64,000 nt of DNA from Paenibacillus sonchi (lineage in GTDB: Bacteria > Bacillota > Bacilli > Paenibacillales > Paenibacillaceae). Position numbers and translations under genes: made by a program. Every line of letters begins with the position of its first letter. Position 1 is the stretch's first letter. The stretch spans positions 5,022,001 to 5,086,000 of the forward strand of contig NZ_CP068595.1 of assembly GCF_016772475.1 (NCBI RefSeq), given 5' to 3'. The notes under the pieces are model-generated. The model was not told where the DNA came from, searched no databases, and was given only the letters and a program-made list of their open reading frames with translations. Of the stretch, positions 33,553-42,249 are shown piece after piece.

Positions 33553-34149
33553 ATGGTACGCTACAAGAAATCGGAAGAGAAACGCAAACAGATTCTATAC
33601 GCTGCCTTTCAGGCGTTGTCCGAGCTGGGGTACGATTCCGTAACCCTGCAGACCATCGCTGATCATGCTGAAGTCAGCAAGGGGGTTGTGCATTATTATT
33701 TTGACAACAAGGAAGCGGTCCTGGTGGAGCTGCTGGAATGGCTGACCGCGAAAATATCCGCCAAAGAGCAGGCAGCGGTGCAGGAGCAGCAGACAGCAGC
33801 AGGCAAGCTTAAGGCTTACATTGATTCCGCATTCCCCGGACCTGCGAAGAACCGTTCCTTTTACCGGGTATATCTGGATTTCCTGGCCAGAGCGAGCCGG
33901 ATTCCGGTGTACCGGGAGATCAATCAGCGTTTCTATGACAACTGTGCACGGATCAGCACGGAGGTGCTGACACTGGGCCAGAAGGAAGGGGTTTTTGCCA
34001 CGGAGCTAGCCCCGGACACTACAGCCCCTGTGATCCGTGCGATCATTGACGGCTGCCTGATCCAGTGGCTGATGAAAGACGACGACGAGCTGCATGCTGC
34101 GTATAAGGAGATGTGCTATGAGGCGGTGATGAAAGTGCTGCGGGTGTGA
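33553..34149 (+). CDS. TetR/AcrR family transcriptional regulator (BetI-like)
   Basis: 198 residues, GGAGG before the ATG. The helix-turn-helix is LQTIADHAEVSKGVVHYYFDNKEAVL, and the C-terminal domain resembles TetR_C_6 (BetI-type) proteins: YRVYLDFLARASRIPVYREI. It is divergent from the YhdH-like enzyme with a shared palindrome between them, so it is probably an autoregulated repressor of that gene. The ligand is unknown. Confidence 0.92.
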   Translation: MVRYKKSEEKRKQILYAAFQALSELGYDSVTLQTIADHAEVSKGVVHYYFDNKEAVLVELLEWLTAKISAKEQAAVQEQQTAAGKLKAYIDSAFPGPAKNRSFYRVYLDFLARASRIPVYREINQRFYDNCARISTEVLTLGQKEGVFATELAPDTTAPVIRAIIDGCLIQWLMKDDDELHAAYKEMCYEAVMKVLRV

Positions 34150-34258
34150 AGCTCCCTATAGTACAGGAAGGTTGTGCTGCAAACCAAATAATATTATGTA
34201 TAAAATGTGAACTGTAGTATATTGGACATAGATTGGTCAGAAAAAGGAGGCTAGCTCT

Positions 34259-35668
34259 ATGTCGATTGCGACAACGATGATTATTCGGCTGGAAATCCGC
34301 AAGTCAGTAGCGACCTTTGGGGATGTGGCGTCGAGACTGGCTGCGGTTGGTGGCGATATTGTGGCCATTGACGTGATACGCGCAGGCAAGGATGTGACTA
34401 CACGGGATATTACGGTCAATGTGCAGGATGCTGCGAATGAAGAGATTATTACGGTGCTTACGGACATGCCGGGGATTAAGGTTATCAATATATCGGACCG
34501 GACTTTTCTTGCCCATATCGGCGGCAAAATTGAGATTACCCCCAAGATGCCGATCAAGAACCGGGAAGATCTGTCACTGGTCTATACGCCGGGTGTGGCG
34601 CGTGTCTGCATGGCGATTGCTGAGGACCCGGGCAGAGCCTATTCGCTTACGATGAAAAGAAATACGGTAGCCGTCGTGACCGACGGCACAGCAGTGCTGG
34701 GGCTGGGCGATATCGGACCGGAAGCGGCGATGCCGGTAATGGAAGGGAAGGCGATGCTGTTCAAGCAATTGGCAGATATCGATGCTTTTCCGTTATGCCT
34801 GGGTACCAAAGATCCGGAAGAAATTATCCGTGTTGTGAAAGCGGTTACCGCCGGGCTTGGCGGCATCAACCTGGAAGACATCAGCTCTCCGCGCTGCTTC
34901 GAGATTGAACGGCGGCTGTCCGCTGAATTGGATATTCCGGTGTTTCATGACGATCAGCATGGGACGGCGGTTGTAGCTTTGGCCGGTCTTTTGAATGCGC
35001 TGAAGGTAGTCGGCAAAAGGCTAGAGGACTGCCGGATCGTCGTGGTTGGCATCGGGGCAGCGGGTGTGTCGATTTGCCGTCTGCTGCTGGCGGCGGGGGC
35101 ACGGAAGTTGTATGCGGTTGACCGGGCAGGCATTCTGCACAAGGGACAGACGTATGACAATGCCGAGTGGAGCTGGCTTGCCGAAGCCACCAATCCCGAG
35201 GGGCTGACCGGAGGGCTGACGGAGGCGATGCAGGGGGCAGATGTGTTCATCGGGGTATCCAGTGGAGGCATTCTGAGCGTGGATCATCTGAAAAGTATGG
35301 CGGAGGACAACATCGTGTTTGCCATGGCGAACCCGATCCCTGAGATCGAACCGGAGCTGGCCGAGTCTTATGCCCGGGTCGTGGCGACAGGAAGAAGTGA
35401 TTACCCGAATCAGATCAATAATGTGCTTTGTTTTCCGGGGATATTCCGCGGGGCGCTGGACTGCAGGGCCAAGGTGGTCAATCTGGAAATGAAGCTGGCT
35501 GCGGCTCAGGCGATTGCTTCGGTGGTTCATCCGGACGAGCTCAATGAGCAGTATATCATTCCGAGTATTTTTAATGAAAAAGTGGTTGAAGGCGTACGGG
35601 AGGCGGTTATCCGGGCCGCAATCGCAACAGGTATGGCCCGCAGGCTTCCGCCTGATATTTCGGAGTAA
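34259..35668 (+). CDS. NAD(P)-dependent malic enzyme with N-terminal ACT domain
   Basis: 469 residues with AAAAGGAGGC 7 bases before the ATG. Residues 1-85 form an ACT domain (ATTMIIRLEIRKSVATFGDV). The malic enzyme follows: SLVYTPGVARVCMAIAEDP, VTDGTAVLGLGDIGPEAAMP, the metal site VFHDDQHGTAVV, and Rossmann loop VVGIGAAGVSICRLLL. It decarboxylates malate to pyruvate. The ACT fusion, known in other Firmicute malic enzymes, suggests allosteric control by a small ligand. Confidence 0.95.
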   Translation: MSIATTMIIRLEIRKSVATFGDVASRLAAVGGDIVAIDVIRAGKDVTTRDITVNVQDAANEEIITVLTDMPGIKVINISDRTFLAHIGGKIEITPKMPIKNREDLSLVYTPGVARVCMAIAEDPGRAYSLTMKRNTVAVVTDGTAVLGLGDIGPEAAMPVMEGKAMLFKQLADIDAFPLCLGTKDPEEIIRVVKAVTAGLGGINLEDISSPRCFEIERRLSAELDIPVFHDDQHGTAVVALAGLLNALKVVGKRLEDCRIVVVGIGAAGVSICRLLLAAGARKLYAVDRAGILHKGQTYDNAEWSWLAEATNPEGLTGGLTEAMQGADVFIGVSSGGILSVDHLKSMAEDNIVFAMANPIPEIEPELAESYARVVATGRSDYPNQINNVLCFPGIFRGALDCRAKVVNLEMKLAAAQAIASVVHPDELNEQYIIPSIFNEKVVEGVREAVIRAAIATGMARRLPPDISE

Positions 35669-35716
35669 GACAAGGACAACAAACAAGTTTTTCACATCAT
35701 ATTTGCCGGCAAAAGG

Positions 35717-35749
35717 GTACAGTGAGAAGTGTCGCTGTATCTTTTTTTT
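35717..35749 (+). terminator. Probable terminator after malic enzyme
   Basis: GTACAGTGA at 35717-35725 pairs with TCGCTGTAT at 35732-35740 with two G-T pairs, followed by CTTTTTTTT. Confidence 0.7.
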
Positions 35750-35781
35750 AACTTAGCTGAGTTTCATTCAAAGGAGGACAC

Positions 35782-36327
35782 ATGTACAGCAGAATTCATA
35801 TCATGGGGGCTTCGGGAGCGGGAACCAGCACCCTGGGGCGGGCTTTGGCCGAACATTTGCCGCATGTCCATTTGGACAGCGACGATTATTTCTGGGAACA
35901 TAAATATACTCGACAGACAGAGCTTACTGAAAGATTGCGGACGATCCAGCGTGATCTTGATCAACAAGAGCCTTATATTTTGTCGGGTGCGGTCTGCGGA
36001 TGGGGGGACGGGCTGCGTCCGCGCTTTGATCTGGTTGTTTTTTTGCGGATTCCGCCGGAAATCCGGCTAGAACGCCTGAGAATGAGGGAGAATGAACGTT
36101 ATGGTGCGGACAGTCTGCCTGGCGGCAGCATGTATCAGGAGGTGCAGACTTTTATGGAGTGGGCGGCTTTATATGATACGGCAGGCCCGGAAGTCAGAAG
36201 CCGGGTGCTGCATGAGGAATGGATGTCACACTTACAGTGCCCTGTGTTAAGGTTGGAAGAAGATATGACCGTGGCTGCGCGTGTGGAGGCTGTACTGCGG
36301 GAGTATGATGCTAAAACAATCCAATAA
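35782..36327 (+). CDS. P-loop NTPase, adenylate-kinase-like nucleotide/small-molecule kinase
   Basis: 181 residues, AAAGGAGGA before the ATG. The Walker A variant is GASGAGTST at 9-17. LDSDDYFWE follows, as in uridine and adenylate kinase-like proteins, and a lid-like segment has RLERLRMRENERYG. It probably phosphorylates a nucleoside or another small molecule, but no close characterised relative comes to mind. A GNAT gene follows 27 bases later. Confidence 0.82.
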   Translation: MYSRIHIMGASGAGTSTLGRALAEHLPHVHLDSDDYFWEHKYTRQTELTERLRTIQRDLDQQEPYILSGAVCGWGDGLRPRFDLVVFLRIPPEIRLERLRMRENERYGADSLPGGSMYQEVQTFMEWAALYDTAGPEVRSRVLHEEWMSHLQCPVLRLEEDMTVAARVEAVLREYDAKTIQ

Positions 36328-36353
36328 ACCAACAGAAAGCGGGATAACTGCAT

Positions 36354-36797
36354 ATGGTCACTATTAAGGAAATTGAATTCGAATCACTAGGCGCATTGAA
36401 CAGGCTCTACGATGAGCTGATCGGTGGCCCCACGGACCCGCAGAAGCTGGAAGCGGCCTTTCAGTCGGTTAAGGCGGACAGCCGTTACATACTGTTAGGC
36501 GCTTTTGTAGACGGGGAGCTGCTGGGCTCGATGATGGGCATCATCTGCCAGGACCTTGTTGGCGATTGCCGTCCGTTTATGGTGATTGAGAACGTGGTAG
36601 TTTCTTCGCGGGCACGGCGCCAGGGCCTCGGTAAAAAGCTGATAGCTGCCCTGGAGGCCGCCGCTCACGAAAAAGACTGCTACTACATCATGTTCGTCTC
36701 CGGGGAGAAGCGGAAGGAAGCGCATATTTTTTATGAAGCGATGGGCTACCGGGAAGAAAAGGTGGAGGGATACCGTAAGCATTTGAGCTCGCATTGA
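36354..36797 (+). CDS. GNAT family N-acetyltransferase
   Basis: 147 residues. The acetyl-CoA site is VVVSSRARRQGLGKKLIAAL (motif A, R/Q-x-x-G-x-G/A), followed by CYYIMFVSGEKRKEAHIFYE and AMGYREEK (motif B). Substrate cannot be read from sequence. It lies in tandem with the P-loop kinase, perhaps as an operon. Confidence 0.9.
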   Translation: MVTIKEIEFESLGALNRLYDELIGGPTDPQKLEAAFQSVKADSRYILLGAFVDGELLGSMMGIICQDLVGDCRPFMVIENVVVSSRARRQGLGKKLIAALEAAAHEKDCYYIMFVSGEKRKEAHIFYEAMGYREEKVEGYRKHLSSH

Positions 36798-36879
36798 GGG
36801 CAGCTTACGGTCCCGGCACTTTTGCTGCTGCAGTGGTCTGACATATCAGCAGTAAAGGTGGACAGCCCGCCTTCGAATA

Positions 36880-37683
36880 TCAGCTTCCTGTACTCTTATA
36901 ATGCCTCACCCCAAAACGCCAGACCAGCAGCGAAAAGCCCAGGAATGCCGCACCGGCAGGAAGGGCGAGGTATCCCAGCCACTGCGGGTAATCCCAGCCG
37001 CATACCGTGGCCGCAGGGTAGAAGCTGATAAAAAGCATGGGCAGCACAAAGCTGAACATGCTTTTTAGTGCTCTCGGCATGTAAGGCTCGGGACAGCGGG
37101 TGATCTGGTAGCTCGCATTGGTCAGGAGATAGATCCAGTCCAGGCCTTTGATGGTAAAGAACGCAAGCCCCGAGGTAAGCACGAATACCCCGCAGTACAT
37201 AATGCACCCTCCTGCCAGCGCCATGACGAGAATAGCGATCTTCCCCGGGGTAAGGGTAACGCCAAGCTCCGAGAGCGCCCAGCCTGCCGCGCAGACTCCT
37301 GTAACGGGGCGGACCAGACGGTGCAGATGGAATCTGGACGCCGCCACCTGGACGAAGAGGGAGCGGGGACGGAGCAGCAGCCTGTCGAAGTCGCCGGAGC
37401 GCAGCATCTGCCAGGGGAAATAATCGAAGCCCCGGCACAGACTCTCCGCCAGACCAAAGGAAGCGACCGCCAGCGCATAGACCAGAATAATATGGGCCAC
37501 CGTCCATTCTCCGATATTGCCGAAGCGGGAGAAGAGCAGCACAGTCGCAATCGGGTCCGAGATGACCACGACCAGCACCTGGATCAGCATCAGCCACCAG
37601 CCTTTGTATTCCATGCCCGACAGCAGGTGCATCCGCAAGTATTTGAAATAGATTTTGCCTTCAGCGATCATCCTTCTGTTCAC
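36880..37683 (-). CDS. ABC-2 family transporter permease (COG3694 type)
   Basis: 267 residues with about six membrane helices. Landmarks are IYFKYLRMHLLSGMEYKGWW at the start and FPWQMLRSGDFDRLLLRPRS, where the LRPR motif is typical of this permease group. The gene start overlaps the upstream permease by 4 bases. With the next two genes it forms a complete ABC exporter: one ATPase and two permeases. Substrate is unknown; such sets are often involved in antibiotic or lipid export. Confidence 0.9.
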   Translation of the reverse strand: MNRRMIAEGKIYFKYLRMHLLSGMEYKGWWLMLIQVLVVVISDPIATVLLFSRFGNIGEWTVAHIILVYALAVASFGLAESLCRGFDYFPWQMLRSGDFDRLLLRPRSLFVQVAASRFHLHRLVRPVTGVCAAGWALSELGVTLTPGKIAILVMALAGGCIMYCGVFVLTSGLAFFTIKGLDWIYLLTNASYQITRCPEPYMPRALKSMFSFVLPMLFISFYPAATVCGWDYPQWLGYLALPAGAAFLGFSLLVWRFGVRHYKSTGS

Positions 37684-38510
37684 CCTCCCTGTACGATAAT
37701 GCTTCGGAGTTTATGGTTCATGATGGTTCGTCCAGCCGCGATAAAGACGGCACTCCAAAAGAACTGCAGGCCAATTGCAGGCAGTGCAGCGGATGGCGTC
37801 AGACTGCCGACATAGAGCTGAACCGGGATATCCGCAAACCCGCCAAACGGCTGGAGATAGAGAAAGGTCTGCATGAAGTCAGGCCAGAGCCGGAGCGGAA
37901 GATAAGTGCCGGACAGGATTCCGCTGAACAGCAGCAGCATATACGTAGGCCCGTCGCCCCAGGTGATATTCAGCCTTATCGCCGTCACGAACATGGCAAA
38001 AGAGGAGCACAGCACAAAGGCCATCACGACAGACAGCAGAAAACAGGCAAAGCCAAGAGCGGAAGCCGGGGCACCAAGTGCGTAACCCGCAGGCATCAGA
38101 AGACCGGTCAGGATGGTGGCAAGGCTGCGGAGCCAGGAGGTGCCCAGCTTGCCCGCCGAGCTTTTGACGAACCAGTGTGTGTACAGATTCAGGGGGCGGC
38201 ACAGCTCGACTCCGACATCGCCGTTGTTGATTTTACCCATAATCTCACTGTCAATGCTCATCGTTTGCAGCACAAACAGCCCTTGGGCGAGCCACACATA
38301 GGATATGGTTTGCGGTAAAGCAAGCCCGTTGTTATTCCAGGCGCCGTTATCGCTGTATGTATAAAACACGGTAAACAGCACGCATTCCAGCAGTCCCCAG
38401 AACACGCTGACGAACACGCCGGATATGGCGGAAGCACGGTACTGCAATCCTTCGGCCATACGTATGCGGAAGAGGGAAATGCAAGCCTTGCAGGTACTCC
38501 GGAAATTCAT
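37680..38510 (-). CDS. ABC-2 family transporter permease (COG4587 type)
   Basis: 276 residues with about six membrane helices. IRMAEGLQYRASAISGVFVS at the N-terminus and SYVWLAQGLFVLQTMSIDSE, then INNGDVGVELCRPLNLYTHW, mark this permease type. Overlaps the second permease gene by 4 bases and follows the ATPase gene by 59 bases. Confidence 0.9.
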   Translation of the reverse strand: MNFRSTCKACISLFRIRMAEGLQYRASAISGVFVSVFWGLLECVLFTVFYTYSDNGAWNNNGLALPQTISYVWLAQGLFVLQTMSIDSEIMGKINNGDVGVELCRPLNLYTHWFVKSSAGKLGTSWLRSLATILTGLLMPAGYALGAPASALGFACFLLSVVMAFVLCSSFAMFVTAIRLNITWGDGPTYMLLLFSGILSGTYLPLRLWPDFMQTFLYLQPFGGFADIPVQLYVGSLTPSAALPAIGLQFFWSAVFIAAGRTIMNHKLRSIIVQGG

Positions 38511-38569
38511 TTCACACCTCCTGAAAGTTTTGTGAGCCTCGGAAGCATAATAGTTTAGTGAGCATCCGC

Positions 38570-39385
38570 TTAAACCAATGACAGGTCATTATACATGGCA
38601 GCAATCATAGCATCCGTATTTACCTTCGTAATTACCTCGGGAGCATATTTCTCCTGCAGGCCGCCAAGCCGTCCGTCATACAGCAGCTGTCCATGCCCGA
38701 TGACCATCACCCGCTCGCAGAGCGCTTCAATGTCATCCATATCATGGGTGGTCAAGACCATGGTTACCCCGTATTTGCGGTTTTCTTCTTTTAAAAAGGT
38801 GCGCAGCGCAAGCTTGGATACGGCATCAAGCCCGATGGTCGGCTCATCCAGGAAGAGGATTTTGGGCCGGTGCAGAAGGGCGGCTACCAGCTCGCAGCGC
38901 ATCCGCTGCCCCAGGGACAGCTGTCTGACAGGTGTTTTTAAAAGCGTTTCCACCCCAAGGGTTGCCGTTAGCTCAGCAAGTCTTGTTTTATAATCCCCGG
39001 CGGGTATCGCGTAAATATCCTTCAGCACGTCAAAGGAGTCCGCCACCGGCACGTCCCACCACAGCTGGGACCGCTGCCCGAACACAACGCCGATCTTGGA
39101 GACATGCTCCACACGATTCTTCCAGGGAACCTTGCCCATAATGGTGCATTCGCCATTGTCGGGTGTGAGGATGCCGCTCATCACCTTGACCGTAGTGGAT
39201 TTGCCGGCACCGTTGGGCCCGATGTATCCCACAAGCTCGCCTTCGGCAATCTCAAAGCCGATTCCAGCCAGCGCTTCCACTTGCGTCACATTGCGCATAA
39301 AAGCCCCCTTCAGCAGCCCCCATTTTCCTTCGGGCCGTTTATACACCTTAAAGGTTTTACAGATATCTTTGAGTACAATTTGCAT
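38570..39385 (-). CDS. ABC transporter ATP-binding protein (COG4586 type)
   Basis: 271 residues from the ATG at 39385, which has AAGGAGGTG upstream; a longer frame to 39508 is not supported. Walker A is GPNGAGKST at 56-64, the signature is LSLGQRMRCELVAALLHRP and Walker B is ILFLDEPTIGLD, with H-loop TTHDMDDIEALC. The N-terminal ICKTFKVYKRPEGKWGLLKG is characteristic of this subgroup. First gene of the three-gene exporter operon. Confidence 0.95.
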   Translation of the reverse strand: MQIVLKDICKTFKVYKRPEGKWGLLKGAFMRNVTQVEALAGIGFEIAEGELVGYIGPNGAGKSTTVKVMSGILTPDNGECTIMGKVPWKNRVEHVSKIGVVFGQRSQLWWDVPVADSFDVLKDIYAIPAGDYKTRLAELTATLGVETLLKTPVRQLSLGQRMRCELVAALLHRPKILFLDEPTIGLDAVSKLALRTFLKEENRKYGVTMVLTTHDMDDIEALCERVMVIGHGQLLYDGRLGGLQEKYAPEVITKVNTDAMIAAMYNDLSLV

Positions 39386-39566
39386 CTGGTGCACCTCCTT
39401 CGTGCAGAAGATCATAACATTTACAGGCAGTTGAGATAAAATGGCATTCTCCCGTCCGTGGTTCCACCCGAGTGGCATTGGAGGGGATATCACATGAAAT
39501 TGCTCCATTTTTCATAAAAATGCTTGCTATCTTGACATTTCCGTGCTATATTAATTTTATAGTTAA

Positions 39567-39648
39567 CGCAAGTAAACCATAGTTTTTTTTACATATGTGT
39601 CTCAAAAGTTGTCTTTAGGTACCGGTGAATTTTTCACCGGTGTTTTTA
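39567..39648 (+). ncRNA. Candidate small RNA between the ABC operon and DinB gene
   Basis: TTGACA at 39532-39537 and a weak TTTTAT at 39555-39560 (17-base spacing) would start a transcript near 39567. It would end at a compact terminator: ACCGGTGAA at 39621-39629, TTCACCGGT at 39633-39641, then five T. The transcript would be about 80 bases with no ORF. The 484-base gap holds nothing else I can recognise. Confidence 0.4.
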
Positions 39649-39868
39649 CGTTTATACACCTTTTTCTGCCAGATGGGAGATCAAGTTGTGCTGCTTGGCG
39701 CAGGCAGGCCATAATTGTTTTTTCCATGCCGGAGATTCCGTCTGGTGTGCTAAACTGGGAACAAGTGTGATTTATTTAACATTTGCTTATGAATCTAGCT
39801 TATGAATTTTGCTAATGAAGCTATTGGTTAATGACTTTAGTACGGACAACATTTCATGGAGGGGTTGC

Positions 39869-40360
39869 ATGCAGACGTTTTTTCGCTATAACTGGATGGT
39901 ACGGGAAGAGTGGTACAAGTGGTGTGAGGATTTGACGGAGGAGGAGCAGCTGAAGCCGCGCGTCGGCGGGGTCGGCGGGATTCTGAAGACTCTGTTTCAT
40001 ATTGCCGATGTAGAGTGGAGCTGGATTATGGTGATGCAGGGCAAACCTGATTTTCAGGAGGATTTTGCCCGGTTCAGCAGCCTGGAGAAGGTAAGAGAAC
40101 TGGATGCCCGCTTCCGGCCGGAGGTGGAGTCCTTTGTATTGAACTGGAATGAGGGACTGGAACGGAAGATTTTTGCCGACACACAAAAGGATGGATCCGT
40201 GGTAACACATGCCTGGGGCGAGATTATGCGCCATATGATTGCCCACGAAATTCATCATATCGGGCAGCTCTCCGTGTGGGCCAGAGAAGCCGGCAAGCAG
40301 CCACCGTCCGCCAACGTAATCGGCAAGGGACTAGTGGACAGTCTGCCCGGCAGAGGGTAA
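39869..40360 (+). CDS. DinB family protein
   Basis: 163 residues from the ATG at 39869, with GGAGGGG 5 bases upstream; the frame open from 39809 has no site. The four-helix bundle carries the metal His triad: HIADVEWSWI (first His) and MIAHEIHHIGQLSVW (second and third). Family proteins are metal-binding and include DNA-damage-induced and thiol transferase members. Specific role unknown. Confidence 0.9.
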   Translation: MQTFFRYNWMVREEWYKWCEDLTEEEQLKPRVGGVGGILKTLFHIADVEWSWIMVMQGKPDFQEDFARFSSLEKVRELDARFRPEVESFVLNWNEGLERKIFADTQKDGSVVTHAWGEIMRHMIAHEIHHIGQLSVWAREAGKQPPSANVIGKGLVDSLPGRG

Positions 40361-40414
40361 GGGGACTAACAAGCTGGTTGTAGGCGGCACTTTCATTCAA
40401 AAGCTATACGAAGC

Positions 40415-40449
40415 AAAAGCTCCGGCGGAATTTCCGCCGGAGCTTTTTT
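40415..40449. terminator. Strong bidirectional terminator
   Basis: AAAAGCTCCGGCGG at 40415-40428 and CCGCCGGAGCTTTT from 40434 form a perfect stem with loop AATTT, flanked by A and T runs. It serves the DinB gene and the convergent SgrR-like gene. Confidence 0.93.
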
Positions 40450-40464
40450 CAAAAAGGAGCGCTC

Positions 40465-42135
40465 TTATACGCGCGGAAACCACAAATGCCGCAGGTCCAC
40501 CCAGCCCTGGCTGTTGAAAGTTACGCCGCGCACGGAAGGCAGATAAGCGGTCTGGACCGGCTTTTCGTACAGAATATGCAGCTGATGATCCCGCGTCAGC
40601 TTGTCCTCAATCCGCTTGAAGCCCTCGCCTCTCGCTCCGGGATCGGGCTGGCCTGCGATGAGGTTCAGCATGCCCTCTATGCCGGCACGGATGCCAGGCT
40701 CCACATGCTGTGCCAGCGTCTGATACAGATCGAACAGCCGCAGCTCCTCGTCCTGATCTCGGAGCAGAGAGAAGACGATGAGGTCAGACTGCAGGCGCAC
40801 AGGGCCTTTGAATTCCTCCGGCGAAACGGACAGGACGCTGCAGGCATAGCCGTGCCGGATCAGCCGGGAGGCGATATACTCGGCATCCCCCAGATATTGC
40901 GGAATGGTAGCAATCTGCAGGGGACCTGGCAGCATCTCTGGAGTACCGGGATCAATTGGCGGGGCCGCTTCACTCAGACAAGACAGAATGTCCGCGCGGA
41001 GCAGGGGATCGCTTAAGGGCCCGTTTTTTTTGGTGTTGCAGGTGACAAACTTGCGTACATAGGATTCGGAATGAATCCGGCTCCAGGAGGAGGCATCCGC
41101 TGTGGAAGGATTCGGGATGACATGAAAGGCAGAAGCCGTATCCGGCTGCGCCTGCTCTATGCCAAACGGCACATGAAGAATTTCCACACGGTCCAAATGG
41201 GCCCGCCCCTGATAATAATAAGGGAATACCTCCAGCACGCAGAGCTCCCCGCTTATCTCCACCAGCTTGAAGGGCCCGGTGCCAACCGGCCTCCGGCCAA
41301 AGGCACCCCCTGGACCGGATTCCATATCACGCGGAACAATCGCTGCCCGGCTGGTGCACAGGAACGGAAGAAACAGCTCATTCGGCTTCCGCAGAACGAT
41401 GCGCACCGTTGTAGAATTCAAGGCCTCCACCCCGGTAATTTCCTTGAAAATGGAGCTGTAGAGCGTCCGCTGCGAGGTCTGTATCAGCCGCTGCAGTGAA
41501 TAGACCACATCCTCGGCGGACAGCACCTTTCCATGATGGAACAGGACTTCCTTGCGCAGGTGAAATGTCCATCCGGTGCGGCTGCCATCCACATCCCAGG
41601 CGTGGGCCAGGCCGGGAACAATGCCCCGTTCGCTGCTTCGCCCCACCAGTCCGTCAAAAACATGGCTGGATACAAAAGACTCCGCCAGCAGATTCATATA
41701 CAGCGGGTCAAAGGTATGCAGCTTCTGGTTAACCGGCAGCCGCAGCGTATCAATCTGTTTGTTGCTGCGGATTTCGGAATGATGCCCGAAATAAGCCAGC
41801 AGCCAGCCCTCCAGCGTATTCTGAAGCGAGGAGGAGCGGGCATGTCCCCGAATGCCTTCGATGGCGCTGCCGAAGTCCCTGCTGCTGATTGCCTGCTTCA
41901 TGGATTCCAGGGCGATCTCCTCCGCATCCGCAAGGAACGTCAGCTTCGAGCGCTTGCCCCGGCCCCGGCTGGGGGTCCAGGTGATCCAGGCCAGTCCGGC
42001 CATTTTATTGATAATATGCAGGGCATTGCGGTGGGTGCAGCCCAGGGTGTGCGCCAGCTCATCTAGTGTAACCGGGATTTCCGCCGGCCCTCCGTGATGG
42101 GAATGGAGCTTCAAAAATTGGCTGTGCAGCTTCAT
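40465..42135 (-). CDS. SgrR-like transcriptional regulator with solute-binding domain
   Basis: 556 residues. The N-terminal 110 residues are an SgrR_N winged helix (ELAHTLGCTHRNALHIINKM). A family 5 extracellular solute-binding domain follows: FDPLYMNLLAESFVSSHVFD, WTFHLRKEVLFHHGKVLSAE. There is no signal peptide, so it is a cytosolic regulator whose C-terminal domain senses a small ligand. E. coli SgrR senses sugar-phosphate stress; the ligand here is not known. The natural target could be the divergent DUF4173 gene. Confidence 0.9.
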   Translation of the reverse strand: MKLHSQFLKLHSHHGGPAEIPVTLDELAHTLGCTHRNALHIINKMAGLAWITWTPSRGRGKRSKLTFLADAEEIALESMKQAISSRDFGSAIEGIRGHARSSSLQNTLEGWLLAYFGHHSEIRSNKQIDTLRLPVNQKLHTFDPLYMNLLAESFVSSHVFDGLVGRSSERGIVPGLAHAWDVDGSRTGWTFHLRKEVLFHHGKVLSAEDVVYSLQRLIQTSQRTLYSSIFKEITGVEALNSTTVRIVLRKPNELFLPFLCTSRAAIVPRDMESGPGGAFGRRPVGTGPFKLVEISGELCVLEVFPYYYQGRAHLDRVEILHVPFGIEQAQPDTASAFHVIPNPSTADASSWSRIHSESYVRKFVTCNTKKNGPLSDPLLRADILSCLSEAAPPIDPGTPEMLPGPLQIATIPQYLGDAEYIASRLIRHGYACSVLSVSPEEFKGPVRLQSDLIVFSLLRDQDEELRLFDLYQTLAQHVEPGIRAGIEGMLNLIAGQPDPGARGEGFKRIEDKLTRDHQLHILYEKPVQTAYLPSVRGVTFNSQGWVDLRHLWFPRV

Positions 42136-42249
42136 GCGTCCCGCTCTCCTTCATTAAAATAGGAAACAAACCTTGTAATCTTTCTCTTTTTCTTCTTATT
42201 TTATCAGCTAGAATCGGGATAAGAAAGTAAGGAGATGGAGGTATTTACC

